Counted from the first letter of the stretch, positions 16,826 through 25,302 are shown. The stretch: 64,000 bases of DNA from Pelagibius sp964472095 (GCA_964472095.1 CAYYIV010000015.1:1-64000), one strand, 5' to 3'. Numbers and translations: made by a program. The notes: a model not told the origin generated them from the letters alone.

Positions 16826-18180
16826 CAGCGGTCTCCCGTCTTTCTGCCGGTGCCGGCCTTGTCGGCACCGATCCGGCCGCCCGGGTCGGGGTAGCGGTAG
16901 ACGCCGCCCTCGAAGTTGCGCAGCAGCAGGTCGTCACCGTCGCGTCCTACGATGTAGTCGGGCAGCAGGGGAATCTTGCCGCCGCCGTTGGGTGCGTCGA
17001 TCACGTATTGCGGCACGGCATAGCCGGTGGTGTGGCCGCGCAGGCCCTCGATGATCTCGATGCCTTTCTCGACCGGCGTGCGGAAGTGCGATGAGCCGGT
17101 GATGGGATCGCACTGGTAGAGGTAGTAGGGCTTCACCCGGCGCATCAGCAGGCCGTGCATCATCGTCTTCATGGTGTCGACCGTGTCGTTGATGCCCTTC
17201 AGCAGCACCGTCTGACCGCCCAACGGGATCCCGGCGTCGGCCAGGCGGGTATAGGCCTCCGTCACCTCCGGCGTCAGCTCCTTCGGGTGCGTGACGTGGA
17301 TGCTCATCCATACCGGATGGTGCTTGCGCAGCATGCGGACCAGCGAGCGGGTGATCCGCATCGGCAGGACCGTCGGTACCTTGGAGCCGAGGCGGATGAA
17401 CTCGACGTGCTTGATCTGGCGCAGGCGGCCGAGCAGGTAGTCGAGCTTTTCGTCGGCGATGGTCAGCGGGTCGCCGCCGGACAGCAGGACATCGCGGATC
17501 TCCGGGTGAGCCTCGATGTAGGACAGGGCCTGTTCCCACTGGCTGGTGGAGAACTGATACTCGCCGCCGGCCTCGCCCACCATGCGCGAGCGGGTGCAGT
17601 AGCGGCAGTAGGTCGAGCAGAAGCCGGTGGTGAGGAACAGCACGCGGTCCGGGTAGCGGTGCACCAGGCCCGGCGTTTTGGTGTCGTGATCCTCGCCCAG
17701 CGGGTCGTCCGCCTCGCCCGGCGTGCGCAGGTACTCCTGGCCGACGGGGATGTGCGTGCGGCGCAGCGGCTCCTCCGCGTCGTCGCGGCTCATCAGGCTG
17801 GCGTAGTAGGGCGTGATCCCGACGGGCAGCGAGCCCTTGTGACGGGCCACGGCGGCGTGCTCGTCCGGCGACAGCTGGAAGATTCGCTCCAGCTCGGCGA
17901 GCGAGCGGATGCGATGGCGCAGCTGCCAGCGCCAGTCGTTCCATTCCTCCGGTGTGGCCTGCGGGAAGAAGCGGCGCCGGAAGGTCCGGCTGTCCGGTCC
18001 CTGCGGGAAGCGCTCCGTCCGTTGCCGCGCCTCGAAGGGCCGGCCCGGCAGACCCTCCTTCGGGCGCCGTGCAGGCGACCAGGAGGCAGGGGAGTTCAGT
18101 AGATTGGATTTGAGAGGGTTGGAAGTCGGTTCGGTCTCCGAACCGGGAGGCTCCGAAGGGGGAGCCTGAAGATCGTCCAT
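16825..18180 (-). CDS. kamA: Radical SAM aminomutase, lysine 2,3-aminomutase type
   Basis: A 451-residue KamA-family enzyme that would interconvert L-lysine and L-beta-lysine using SAM, a 4Fe-4S cluster and PLP. The cluster cysteines are Cys188, Cys192 and Cys195 ('FCSTYCRYCTR'), followed by Arg197, which in the clostridial enzyme contacts the substrate carboxylate. The two lysine-selecting acids are kept as Asp358 ('QCDPITG') and Asp395 ('IDAPNGGGK'), and the PLP lysine is Lys402. The start at 18180 is chosen because it opens the proline-rich N-terminal extension without a further upstream segment. It is the first gene of a coupled four-gene operon. The usual partner AblB acetyltransferase is absent. 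EpmB, the short EF-P enzyme, is excluded by length and cluster motif. Confidence 0.9.
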   Translation of the reverse strand: MDDLQAPPSEPPGSETEPTSNPLKSNLLNSPASWSPARRPKEGLPGRPFEARQRTERFPQGPDSRTFRRRFFPQATPEEWNDWRWQLRHRIRSLAELERIFQLSPDEHAAVARHKGSLPVGITPYYASLMSRDDAEEPLRRTHIPVGQEYLRTPGEADDPLGEDHDTKTPGLVHRYPDRVLFLTTGFCSTYCRYCTRSRMVGEAGGEYQFSTSQWEQALSYIEAHPEIRDVLLSGGDPLTIADEKLDYLLGRLRQIKHVEFIRLGSKVPTVLPMRITRSLVRMLRKHHPVWMSIHVTHPKELTPEVTEAYTRLADAGIPLGGQTVLLKGINDTVDTMKTMMHGLLMRRVKPYYLYQCDPITGSSHFRTPVEKGIEIIEGLRGHTTGYAVPQYVIDAPNGGGKIPLLPDYIVGRDGDDLLLRNFEGGVYRYPDPGGRIGADKAGTGRKTGDR

Positions 18181-18432
18181 TTCTTGGTCAATCCATAAGT
18201 CGCGGGGGTCGTCGCGCGAATATCGTCGATTCTGACACCGCACCGCAGACGTGATGTTATTTGTATAAGTTGAAAACCTTTACAAGAACTTTTTTTGGGG
18301 GGGCGGCCCGCCGCGCCGGCGGCGGCCGCCTGATCCGGCGCTTGCTTCGGCGGTCGACGCTCGCGGGTGCCTTCTAAGTCCGGCTCTCGCGCCCTATGAT
18401 CGGCGCCGACCATCGGCAAGGGAGCAGAGGCC
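18181..18432. promoter_or_regulatory. Divergent intergenic region between kamA operon and the dehydrogenase gene
   Basis: This is the only AT-rich stretch nearby (about 18251-18298). On the minus strand it reads TATACA (complement of 18262-18267) with a TTCTTG 15 bases upstream, a poor but possible promoter for the kamA operon, leaving a leader of roughly 75-90 bases. A run of T and G at 18289-18303 is the other conspicuous feature. No known riboswitch was recognised. Confidence 0.3.
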
Positions 18433-19437
18433 ATGCAGGCTTGGCAGATCCAAACGACAGACGGCATCGACGGGCTGAAGCGGGTGGCGCTCTCGCTGCC
18501 CGACCCCGGACCCGGCGAGGTGCGGGTCCGCCTGCGCGCCAACTCGATCAACTTCCGTGACCTCTCTGTGATCGGTGACCCGGCGGCCCGCGGCATCGCC
18601 CTGCCGCGTATCCCCAACTCCGACGGCGCCGGCGAGGTGCTGGCGGTCGGCGCCGGCGTCAGCGACTTCGCGCCCGGCGACCGGGTGGCCGGCTGCTTCT
18701 TCCAGAATTGGATCGATGGCCCCTGCACGGCGGAGGCCATGGCCTCGGCGATGGGCGGCGAGATCGACGGGGTACTGGCCGAGGAGGCCAACCTCAAGGC
18801 CGGCGGCCTGGTGAAGATCCCCGAGCATCTGAGCTTCGCCGAGGCGGCGACGCTGCCCTGCGCGGCGCTCACCGCCTGGCGCGCCCTCGTGGCGGTCGGG
18901 CGCCTGAAGGCCGGCGATACCGTGCTGCTGCTGGGCACCGGCGGGGTCTCCATCTTCGCGCTGCAGTTCGCCACCCTGATGGGCGCCCGGGTCATCATCA
19001 CCTCTTCCAGAGAGGAGAAGCTGGCGCGCGCCCGGGAGCTTGGCGCCTGGCAGACGGTGAACTACCGCAAGATACCGGACTGGGAACGGCCGGTGCTGGA
19101 GATGACCGGCGGGCGCGGCGTCGACCTGACGGTGGAAGTCGGCGGCGCCGGCACCCTGGAGAAATCCATCGCCGCCACCCGCATTGCCGGCACCATCGGC
19201 TTCATCGGCGTGCTCGCCGGCGGCCAGGTGAACCCGCGCCCCATCATGAGCAAGTCGCTCACCGTCCAGGGCATCTACGTCGGCTCGCGCAACCTCTTCC
19301 GCGACATGAACCGGGCCATCGCAGCCTCCGGCCTGCGCCCGGTGATCGACCGGACTTTCGCCTTCGAGGAGGCGCCCGAGGCCTACCGCGCCATGCGCGG
19401 AGCCGGCCACTTCGGCAAGCTGGTCATCGAGGTCTGA
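18433..19437 (+). CDS. Zinc-type/quinone oxidoreductase-like medium-chain dehydrogenase (MDR family)
   Basis: A 334-residue medium-chain dehydrogenase/reductase. The GroES-like N-terminal half has 'PGPGEVRVRLRANSINFRDL' and 'IPNSDGAGEVLAVG'. The nucleotide-binding half has 'ALTAWRALV' and the Rossmann motif 'VLLLGTGGVSIFAL'. The structural-zinc cysteine cluster of classical alcohol dehydrogenases is missing, which fits the NAD(P)H:quinone/enoyl reductase subgroup. GGGAG lies upstream of ATG 18433. It is divergent from kamA and precedes the ATP-grasp-like gene by 47 bases. Substrate unknown. Confidence 0.85.
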   Translation: MQAWQIQTTDGIDGLKRVALSLPDPGPGEVRVRLRANSINFRDLSVIGDPAARGIALPRIPNSDGAGEVLAVGAGVSDFAPGDRVAGCFFQNWIDGPCTAEAMASAMGGEIDGVLAEEANLKAGGLVKIPEHLSFAEAATLPCAALTAWRALVAVGRLKAGDTVLLLGTGGVSIFALQFATLMGARVIITSSREEKLARARELGAWQTVNYRKIPDWERPVLEMTGGRGVDLTVEVGGAGTLEKSIAATRIAGTIGFIGVLAGGQVNPRPIMSKSLTVQGIYVGSRNLFRDMNRAIAASGLRPVIDRTFAFEEAPEAYRAMRGAGHFGKLVIEV

Positions 19438-19484
19438 GCCTTAGACCCTTTGATTCGCGGCCCAGGCGTAGCATAGTCCTTGCC

Positions 19485-20453
19485 ATGCCGATCTGCGAAG
19501 CAGACCCCTGGCGGCTGCAATATTTCGAGGGCATCGACTGCCCGGACGACGTGAACGTCCCCACCGAGGACGGCGACGCCTGGTCCTGGTATAGGCAGTA
19601 CAAGTGGGTCTACAACAAGCTCTCGGTGGCCGAGAGCCAGGGTTTCACCTGCGGGCCGCACGGCCTCCTGCCGCCGCGCTTTCCGGTGTTCTCCAAGCCG
19701 GTCTTCAACATGCGGGGCATGGGCATCGGCAGCCGGGTGTTGCGCAGCGAAGCCGAGTACAAGGCCAACCAGCGGCCCGGCCACATCTGGATGCCGCTGC
19801 TGGAGGGCGAGCACATCTCCAGCGACGTGGCGGTCGTGGACGGTGAGGCCAAGTGGTGGCGCCACGCCTTCGGCCTGCCGCTGGAAGGCGGCATGTTCGA
19901 CTACTGGGTGGTGCTGGCCGAGGCCAGGCCGGAAGTCGAGGCCTACTGCGGCGACTGGCTGGCGCGCAATCTCGCGGGCTACACCGGCATGGTGAACTTC
20001 GAAACCATCGGCGCCCGCATCATCGAGGTGCACCTGCGCTTCGCCGATCAATGGCCCGACCTCTATGGCGGCAGGCCCTGGGTCGAGGCGCTGGTGAAGC
20101 TCTACCGCGACGGCGTCTGGGACTTCGACGACAGCGGGCGGGGCGAGGGCTACAGCGTGGTCCTTTTCGGCGGCCACGGCCTGCAGTACCGCCATCCGCC
20201 GGGGGATCTGGTGGAGGAGGTGCGCGCCCTGCCGGAGGTCACTTCGGTGCAGGTCACCTTCCACGAGGACCGCCCGCCGGCGCAACACGCCATGCCGCCC
20301 GGCGGCTTCCGCCTCGCCATCGTGAACTGCTGGGATCTGGAGGTCGGCCGCCGCGCCCGCGAGCGCCTGGCCCTCAGCTTCTGGTCGACCCAGCAGCTGC
20401 GGTCGGGACGCCGGCGCAAGACGGCGGCGCTCTCTGCGGGGGACGATGACTGA
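19485..20453 (+). CDS. Divergent ATP-grasp-fold protein, unassigned
   Basis: A 322-residue protein with no firm family name. Aligned by eye with the ATP-grasp ligase at 15806-16825, it has the same landmarks in order. 'FPVFSKPVFNMRGMGIGSR' stands where the ligase has its phosphate-binding loop, 'MPLLEGEHISSDVAVVDG' where it has 'EPFLPGHEFTVGVIGNG', and 'GMVNFETIGARIIEVHLRF' where it has the metal-binding acids. The final Asn/Asn pair of ordinary ligases is replaced by His-Leu-Arg, so the active site may be altered. The N-terminus opens with 'ICEADPWRLQYFEGIDCP'. Its last eight bases overlap the start of the hydrolase gene, so the two are translated together. I infer ligase-like activity; it could also be a non-catalytic relative. 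Confidence 0.62.
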   Translation: MPICEADPWRLQYFEGIDCPDDVNVPTEDGDAWSWYRQYKWVYNKLSVAESQGFTCGPHGLLPPRFPVFSKPVFNMRGMGIGSRVLRSEAEYKANQRPGHIWMPLLEGEHISSDVAVVDGEAKWWRHAFGLPLEGGMFDYWVVLAEARPEVEAYCGDWLARNLAGYTGMVNFETIGARIIEVHLRFADQWPDLYGGRPWVEALVKLYRDGVWDFDDSGRGEGYSVVLFGGHGLQYRHPPGDLVEEVRALPEVTSVQVTFHEDRPPAQHAMPPGGFRLAIVNCWDLEVGRRARERLALSFWSTQQLRSGRRRKTAALSAGDDD

Positions 20454-22482
20454 GGTTGCCGACCTCTCCGATCTCAGCGCCATCGAGGAGATCGAGAACG
20501 CCTGGATCCCGATGCCCGACGGGGCCCGGCTGGCCGCCCGCCTGTGGCTGCCGCGCAGCGCCCGCGATACCCCGGTGCCGGCCATCCTCGAGTTCATTCC
20601 CTACCGCAAGCGCGACTTCATGCGCGCCCGCGACGAGCCGATGCATCGCTTCTATGCCCTGCACGGCTACGGTTCGGTACGGGTCGACGTGCGCGGCAGC
20701 GGCGATTCCGACGGTACGCTTGACGATGAGTACTCGCCGCGCGAGCTGCAGGACGCCCTCGCCATCATCGCCTGGCTGGCCGTGCAGCCCTGGTGTTCCG
20801 GCGCCGTCGGGATGACCGGCATCTCCTGGGGCGGCTTCAACGCCCTGCAGGTGGCCGCGCTCAACCCGCCGCAGCTGAAGGCGATCATCACGCTCTGCGC
20901 CGCCGACGACCGCTATACCGACGACGCCCATTACAAGGGCGGCTGCCTGCTGAACGAGAACATGCAGTGGGGCTCGATCCTGACGCTCTACAATGCGCTG
21001 CCGCCGGATCCGAAGATCAGCGGCGAGGGCTGGCGCGAGCTCTGGCGTCAGCGCATCGAGGAGGACCAGCCCTATCCGGCGGTGTGGATGCGCCACCCCT
21101 GGCGCGACGACTTCTGGAAGCACGGCTCGGTGAACGAAGACTATGGCGCGATCCACTGCCCGGTCTATGCCATCGGAGGCTGGGCCGACGGCTACACCAA
21201 CGCGGTGCCGCGCCTGCTCGAACATCTACGGGCCCCCCGCAAGGGCCTCATCGGGCCCTGGTCGCACAATTTTCCGCACGACGCCGTGCCCGGCCCGGAG
21301 ATCGGCTACCTGCAGGAGGCTCTGCGCTGGTGGGACCACTGGCTGAAGGGACAGGACACGGGGATCATGGACGAGCCGGTGCTCCGCGTCTGGCTGCAGG
21401 ACAGCGTGGCGCCGCGGCCGCAGCACGATGTACGTCCCGGGCGCTGGGTGGCGGAGCCGGCCTGGCCCTCGCCGCGCATCGAGGCACAGCGCCTGCACCT
21501 CGACTGGGGCTGGCTGTCCGACGAGCTGCCGCCGGCCCGTCACGAGGTGGCTTTCAGCTCGCCCCAGACCCTTGGCGTGCGCGCCGGCGAGTGGTGCGGC
21601 TTCGGCGCCGACGGCGAAGCGCCGCGCGACCAACGCGCCGACGACGGCGGCTCCCTGGTGTTCGACAGCGATGCTCTCGACGCGCCGCTGGAGCTGCTCG
21701 GTGCGCCGCAGCTCACCCTCGATGTGAAGGCCGACAAGCCGGTCGCTTTCCTGGTGGCACGGCTCTGCGACGTGCATCCGGACGGCAAGTCCTCGCGCAT
21801 CTCCTACGGCATCCTGAACCTCTGCCACCGCGACAGCCACGAGAGGCCGGAGCCGCTGGAGCCCGGCCAGTGGTACCGGGTGACGCTGAAGCTCGACGTC
21901 CTCGGCCAGGCGATTCCGGCTGGCCATCATCTGCGCCTGGGACTGTCGACCGCCTATTGGCCGATGATCTGGCCGACGCCGGAGGAGGTGACGCTGACCG
22001 TACGCACCGGCAGCGGGTTCCTCGACCTGCCCGTACGCCCGCCGCGCGCCGAAGATGCGGCCTTGCCGGCCTTCGCACCGCCGCTGGCGGCCCCGGGCAG
22101 CAAACACCGCAAGCTGCAGCACCTTGATTTCACCCGCAGCATCGAGATCGATCTCACCACCAACGAGATGATCTACACCCTGGAGGCAGGCGAGTTTCCC
22201 GGCGCCGCGCTGGCGCGCATCGAGGAGATCGATCTCGACATCGGCTATACCCAGATGAAGCGCTACCGTATCCTGGAGGACGACCCGCTCTCGGCGCAGA
22301 CCGAGTTCACTCAGAGTGCGGTGCTGCGTCGCGATGGCTGGTCGGTGCGCGTCGACTGCCGCACGCGCCTGACCGCCACGGGCCAGGCCTTCCATTTCAC
22401 CGGTGACCTCGAAACCTTCGAGAACGACACTCCCTTCGCCGCCCGCCGCTGGACAGTGTCGATTCCGCGGAAACTGTTATAG
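20446..22482 (+). CDS. CocE/NonD-family serine hydrolase (X-Pro dipeptidyl-peptidase type)
   Basis: A 678-residue alpha/beta hydrolase. The nucleophile Ser lies in 'GISWGGF', the acid Asp in 'GGWADGYT' and the catalytic His in 'GPWSHNFPH'. A C-terminal jelly-roll domain typical of the family follows (from about residue 330; 'QPWRVTLKLDV'-like strands and 'AGHHLRLGLSTAYWP'). No signal peptide, so it is cytoplasmic. Relatives cleave X-Pro dipeptides, cocaine esters or acyl amides. It overlaps the preceding ATP-grasp-like gene by eight bases, which suggests it acts on the product of that protein, for instance as a peptidase or amidase recycling a small peptide. That link is inference. Confidence 0.87.
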   Translation: MTEVADLSDLSAIEEIENAWIPMPDGARLAARLWLPRSARDTPVPAILEFIPYRKRDFMRARDEPMHRFYALHGYGSVRVDVRGSGDSDGTLDDEYSPRELQDALAIIAWLAVQPWCSGAVGMTGISWGGFNALQVAALNPPQLKAIITLCAADDRYTDDAHYKGGCLLNENMQWGSILTLYNALPPDPKISGEGWRELWRQRIEEDQPYPAVWMRHPWRDDFWKHGSVNEDYGAIHCPVYAIGGWADGYTNAVPRLLEHLRAPRKGLIGPWSHNFPHDAVPGPEIGYLQEALRWWDHWLKGQDTGIMDEPVLRVWLQDSVAPRPQHDVRPGRWVAEPAWPSPRIEAQRLHLDWGWLSDELPPARHEVAFSSPQTLGVRAGEWCGFGADGEAPRDQRADDGGSLVFDSDALDAPLELLGAPQLTLDVKADKPVAFLVARLCDVHPDGKSSRISYGILNLCHRDSHERPEPLEPGQWYRVTLKLDVLGQAIPAGHHLRLGLSTAYWPMIWPTPEEVTLTVRTGSGFLDLPVRPPRAEDAALPAFAPPLAAPGSKHRKLQHLDFTRSIEIDLTTNEMIYTLEAGEFPGAALARIEEIDLDIGYTQMKRYRILEDDPLSAQTEFTQSAVLRRDGWSVRVDCRTRLTATGQAFHFTGDLETFENDTPFAARRWTVSIPRKLL

Positions 22483-22486
22483 GGCA

Positions 22487-23509
22487 TCAGGCGGCGGTCC
22501 GTACGAGGGCCGCGTCGATCACCATCTCCAGCATGCGAGGATAGGCGATGCCGGCGAAGCCGGCCATGAAGGCGAGCTTGCCATCATTGGCCCAGGCGGG
22601 ATTGGGATTGCACTCCATCAGCCTGGGCCGGCCGTCGGCGGCGCAGCGGAAATCGAAGCGGCCGTAGTCCTGCAGGCCGAAGCGGCGAAACAGCAGCCTG
22701 GCCCAGCTCTCCAGGCGGATCAGGGTCGCCGCGTCGATCGCCGCCTTGCGGAACTTGATCTCGGTCCAGTAGGGCGAGGTGGGGTCGACCTTGGATTCGA
22801 AGGAGAGGATCGGATTGGCGCCCGCCGGCAGGCCGGAGAAGTCGACCTCCAGCGGCGGCAGGACGGTGAGGCCCGCCGCCGGGTTGCCGATCAGGCCCAT
22901 GCCGTACTCCGGCCCCGGCAGGTACTCCTGCCAGAGGATGTCGCTGCCCGGCAGCTCGTTTTCGAGGTAGCCGAGGTAGGCGCGCGCTTCGTCCTCGTCG
23001 TGCACCACGGCGTCCTTGGTGATGCCGACGCTGCCGTCGGCGGCGTTGGGCTTCAGAAGGGCCGGGTAAAGCCCGGGCAGGCAGTCGCGCGGGCTGCCGG
23101 CCGGCAGGAAGATCTCGCCCGGCACCTCGACGCCCAGCGCCTCGGCCACCAGCCGCACGATCTGTTTGTCGAAGCAGAGCGCCATCGCCTGCGGCGTGGC
23201 GCCGGTATAGGGGATGTCCTGCAGTTCCAGCCAGGCCGGCAGGTTCAGCTCGCGGGTCGGGCGGTTGTCGATGCCGGTGTCGCAGAAGTTCACCACCAGG
23301 TCGGGGCGCTGAGCGGCGAGGCGCTCGAAGAGGCGGTGGTGGTCGTTGTAGACCGTGAGGTCGAAGCGCCCGAGGCCCTCGATGGCGGCGACCATGGCCG
23401 CGTGCGCCGCCAGATCCTCCGGCCCGTAGGCGGCGCCCAGCTTGGTCGTGTCGCTGACCTTGTGGTCGCCGGTGACGATGGCGAGTGTCTTGATGGTCCG
23501 GCGCTGCAT
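22487..23509 (-). CDS. D-Ala-D-Ala-ligase-like ATP-grasp ligase
   Basis: A 340-residue ATP-grasp ligase. It has 'PDLVVNFCDTGIDNRP' in the N-terminal domain, 'FDKQIVRLVAEALGVEVP', 'YPALLKPNAADGSVGI', 'WQEYLPGPEYGMGLIGN', and the metal-binding end 'GRFDFRCAADGRP' with 'MECNPNPAW'. The start MQRRTIKT at 23509 is chosen over an upstream in-frame start at 23575 because it begins just before the first beta strand. It ends four bases after the convergent hydrolase gene. It is the fourth ATP-grasp-type protein within 9 kb. It resembles the ligase pair at 14826-16825 but is not a close duplicate. Substrates unknown. Confidence 0.85.
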   Translation of the reverse strand: MQRRTIKTLAIVTGDHKVSDTTKLGAAYGPEDLAAHAAMVAAIEGLGRFDLTVYNDHHRLFERLAAQRPDLVVNFCDTGIDNRPTRELNLPAWLELQDIPYTGATPQAMALCFDKQIVRLVAEALGVEVPGEIFLPAGSPRDCLPGLYPALLKPNAADGSVGITKDAVVHDEDEARAYLGYLENELPGSDILWQEYLPGPEYGMGLIGNPAAGLTVLPPLEVDFSGLPAGANPILSFESKVDPTSPYWTEIKFRKAAIDAATLIRLESWARLLFRRFGLQDYGRFDFRCAADGRPRLMECNPNPAWANDGKLAFMAGFAGIAYPRMLEMVIDAALVRTAA

Positions 23510-23588
23510 CGGTCGCGGCGGTCCCCCAGCTATCAGTTGAGGCCACATTAGACGCGATGCCGACAGACGGTGCAAACGGCCGGGCCGC

Positions 23589-24206
23589 CTAGCGCGCGAA
23601 GGCGGCTGTCTTGTTCTTCAGCGCCCTGATAAGGGCGTCGATGCCGAGCTTTTCGATGATGCCGTTGTATTCGGAGCGCCGTGTGGCGAGTTCCGAATAG
23701 GCGCCGCCGAGGATGGTGTCGACGATGCGCCAATTCTCGACGCCGTTCTCACCTTCTTTCACCGGGCGCGTCAGATAGTTGATCGCCACGGCCTCGCCGT
23801 CGCCCTTCACGATCTGGTTTTCCACCAGCACGGCGCCGCGCCGGGCAGGCTGCTCGCCGAGAATTTCGAACCGCTCGCCGCCGAAGCCGTCGAAGCGGTC
23901 GGCGAAGACGCCGATGCTGTACTCGGTGAAGGCCGCGATGAATTGCTGCTGATGGGAAGTGCTGGTGGCGCTCCAGTGGCTGCCGACCACGATCCGTGCC
24001 ATGGCCGGAAAGTCGAAGGTCTCCGTCAGCACCGGCGCCAGGCTTTCGTAGCGCCCCTGGTATCCCAGCTCTGCCGCATTCTGCATGGCCTCCAGCAGGG
24101 CGACATTCAGCCGCGCCACCGTTGCCGTGGGGGTTTCGGCGGCCTGAGGGGGTGCGGCCGGCAGCAGGAAGGCAAGCACAAGGGCGAGCAGGAAAGGTCT
24201 TTTCAT
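23589..24206 (-). CDS. hpnM: Hopanoid-biosynthesis-associated MlaC/Ttg2D-like periplasmic protein
   Basis: A 205-residue exported protein with a cleavable signal peptide (MKRPFLLALVLAFLLPAAPP, cleavage near 'QAAE'). It belongs to the MlaC/toluene-tolerance family of periplasmic lipid carriers: 'FDFPAMARIVVGSHW', 'FIAAFTEYSIGVFADRFDGF' and 'WRIVDTILGGAYSELATRRSE' are family features. In hopanoid loci this member is HpnM, thought to move hopanoids with the RND-type HpnN. No hpnN is in this window. It is divergent from hpnA, with about 100 bases between for both promoters. Confidence 0.88.
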   Translation of the reverse strand: MKRPFLLALVLAFLLPAAPPQAAETPTATVARLNVALLEAMQNAAELGYQGRYESLAPVLTETFDFPAMARIVVGSHWSATSTSHQQQFIAAFTEYSIGVFADRFDGFGGERFEILGEQPARRGAVLVENQIVKGDGEAVAINYLTRPVKEGENGVENWRIVDTILGGAYSELATRRSEYNGIIEKLGIDALIRALKNKTAAFAR

Positions 24207-24309
24207 CGGGTTCTCTGATTCAGGGTTCCTTCAGATGTACGGTGCGATTGCCACGGTGCAAGAAATTTGTCGTTTGTCGTCGGGCGGCGGCAGGCGCAAG
24301 CTGCTTCCT

Positions 24310-25302
24310 ATGAGCGTTCTCGTCACCGGGGGAACAGGTTTCGTCGGCTCTGCCGTCGTCCGCGCGCTCATTGCCCGCGGGGAGCGCCCGCGCTGCCTCG
24401 TCCGCCGCGCGAGCGACCGGCGCAACCTTGCCGGCCTCGACGTCGAGCTCGTCGAGGGCGACCTGACCGACGGTGCGTCGCTGGAGGCGGCCGTCAGCGG
24501 CTGCCACGGCCTCTTCCATGTCGCTGCCGACTACCGCATCTGGGTGCGCCAGCCCCAGGCCATGAACAATACAAACGTTGCGGGCACGCGCCGCCTGATG
24601 GAGGCGGCCCTGCACCAAGGCGTCGAGCGAATCGTCTACACTTCGTCCGTCGCCGTCCTGGGCAAGTCGCGCGACGGCACACCTGCCGACGAAGCGACGG
24701 CTGTCCGCCTGGGCGACATGATCGGCGTCTACAAGCGCTCGAAGTTCCTCGCAGAAGAGGAGGTGCGCCGCCTGCAGCGCGAGGCCGGCCTGCCGGTGGT
24801 GATCGTCAACCCCTCGACGCCTATCGGCCCGCGCGACGTAAAGCCGACGCCGACCGGGCGGGTGGTGCTGGAAGCCGCGGCGGGGCGGATACCGGCCTTC
24901 GTGGAGACTGGTCTCAACGTCGTCCATGTCGACGACGTCGCCGCCGGCCACCTGCTGGCCTTCGAAAAGGGCGTGGTCGGCCAGCGCTACGTGCTGGGCG
25001 GCGAGAACCTGGGCCTGGCGATGATCCTTGGCCAGGTGGCGCAGTTGCGCGGCCGGCGCCCCCCGCGGCTGCGCCTGCCGCGCCGTCCGCTCTATCCCCT
25101 GGCCTATGCCGCCCAGGGCTGGGTCAGGATGACGGGCGGGCGCGAGCCCCTCTTGACCGTCGACGGCCTCAAGATGGCCGCGAAACCGATGTATTTCTCC
25201 TACGACAAGGCCGCAAGGGACCTTGGCTACCGGCCCGGGCCGGCCGCGGCGGCGATCCACGACGCCGTCAGATGGTTCGAGCGCGAGGGCTATCTGGGCT
25301 GA
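24310..25302 (+). CDS. hpnA: Hopanoid-associated sugar epimerase/dehydratase
   Basis: A 330-residue extended short-chain dehydrogenase. It has the Rossmann motif 'VLVTGGTGFVGSAVV', 'LFHVAADYRIWV', the catalytic 'YKRSKF' and 'NPSTPIGPRDVKPTPTG', all features of HpnA. The start ATG 24310 begins at the first beta strand; an earlier in-frame start at 24235 would add an unrelated leader. HpnA is thought to act on a nucleotide sugar for hopanoid head-group decoration. It heads a plus-strand pair with hpnH, 129 bases downstream, and is divergent from hpnM. Confidence 0.9.
   Translation: MSVLVTGGTGFVGSAVVRALIARGERPRCLVRRASDRRNLAGLDVELVEGDLTDGASLEAAVSGCHGLFHVAADYRIWVRQPQAMNNTNVAGTRRLMEAALHQGVERIVYTSSVAVLGKSRDGTPADEATAVRLGDMIGVYKRSKFLAEEEVRRLQREAGLPVVIVNPSTPIGPRDVKPTPTGRVVLEAAAGRIPAFVETGLNVVHVDDVAAGHLLAFEKGVVGQRYVLGGENLGLAMILGQVAQLRGRRPPRLRLPRRPLYPLAYAAQGWVRMTGGREPLLTVDGLKMAAKPMYFSYDKAARDLGYRPGPAAAAIHDAVRWFEREGYLG

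Noticed and set aside
14826..16937. A single open frame of about 700 codons spanning both ATP-grasp genes
   Set aside because: Its first half is an out-of-frame shadow of the upstream ligase. The real second ligase begins at 15809 with a proper N-terminus and a four-base overlap.
16825..18180. EpmB (EF-P lysine aminomutase) instead of a free-lysine aminomutase
   Set aside because: The protein is far longer than EpmB, its cluster motif is of the KamA type, and no efp or epmA gene is nearby.
18289..18303. T-run followed by G-run as a transcription terminator
   Set aside because: No stable GC hairpin precedes the T-run, and both flanking genes point away from it.
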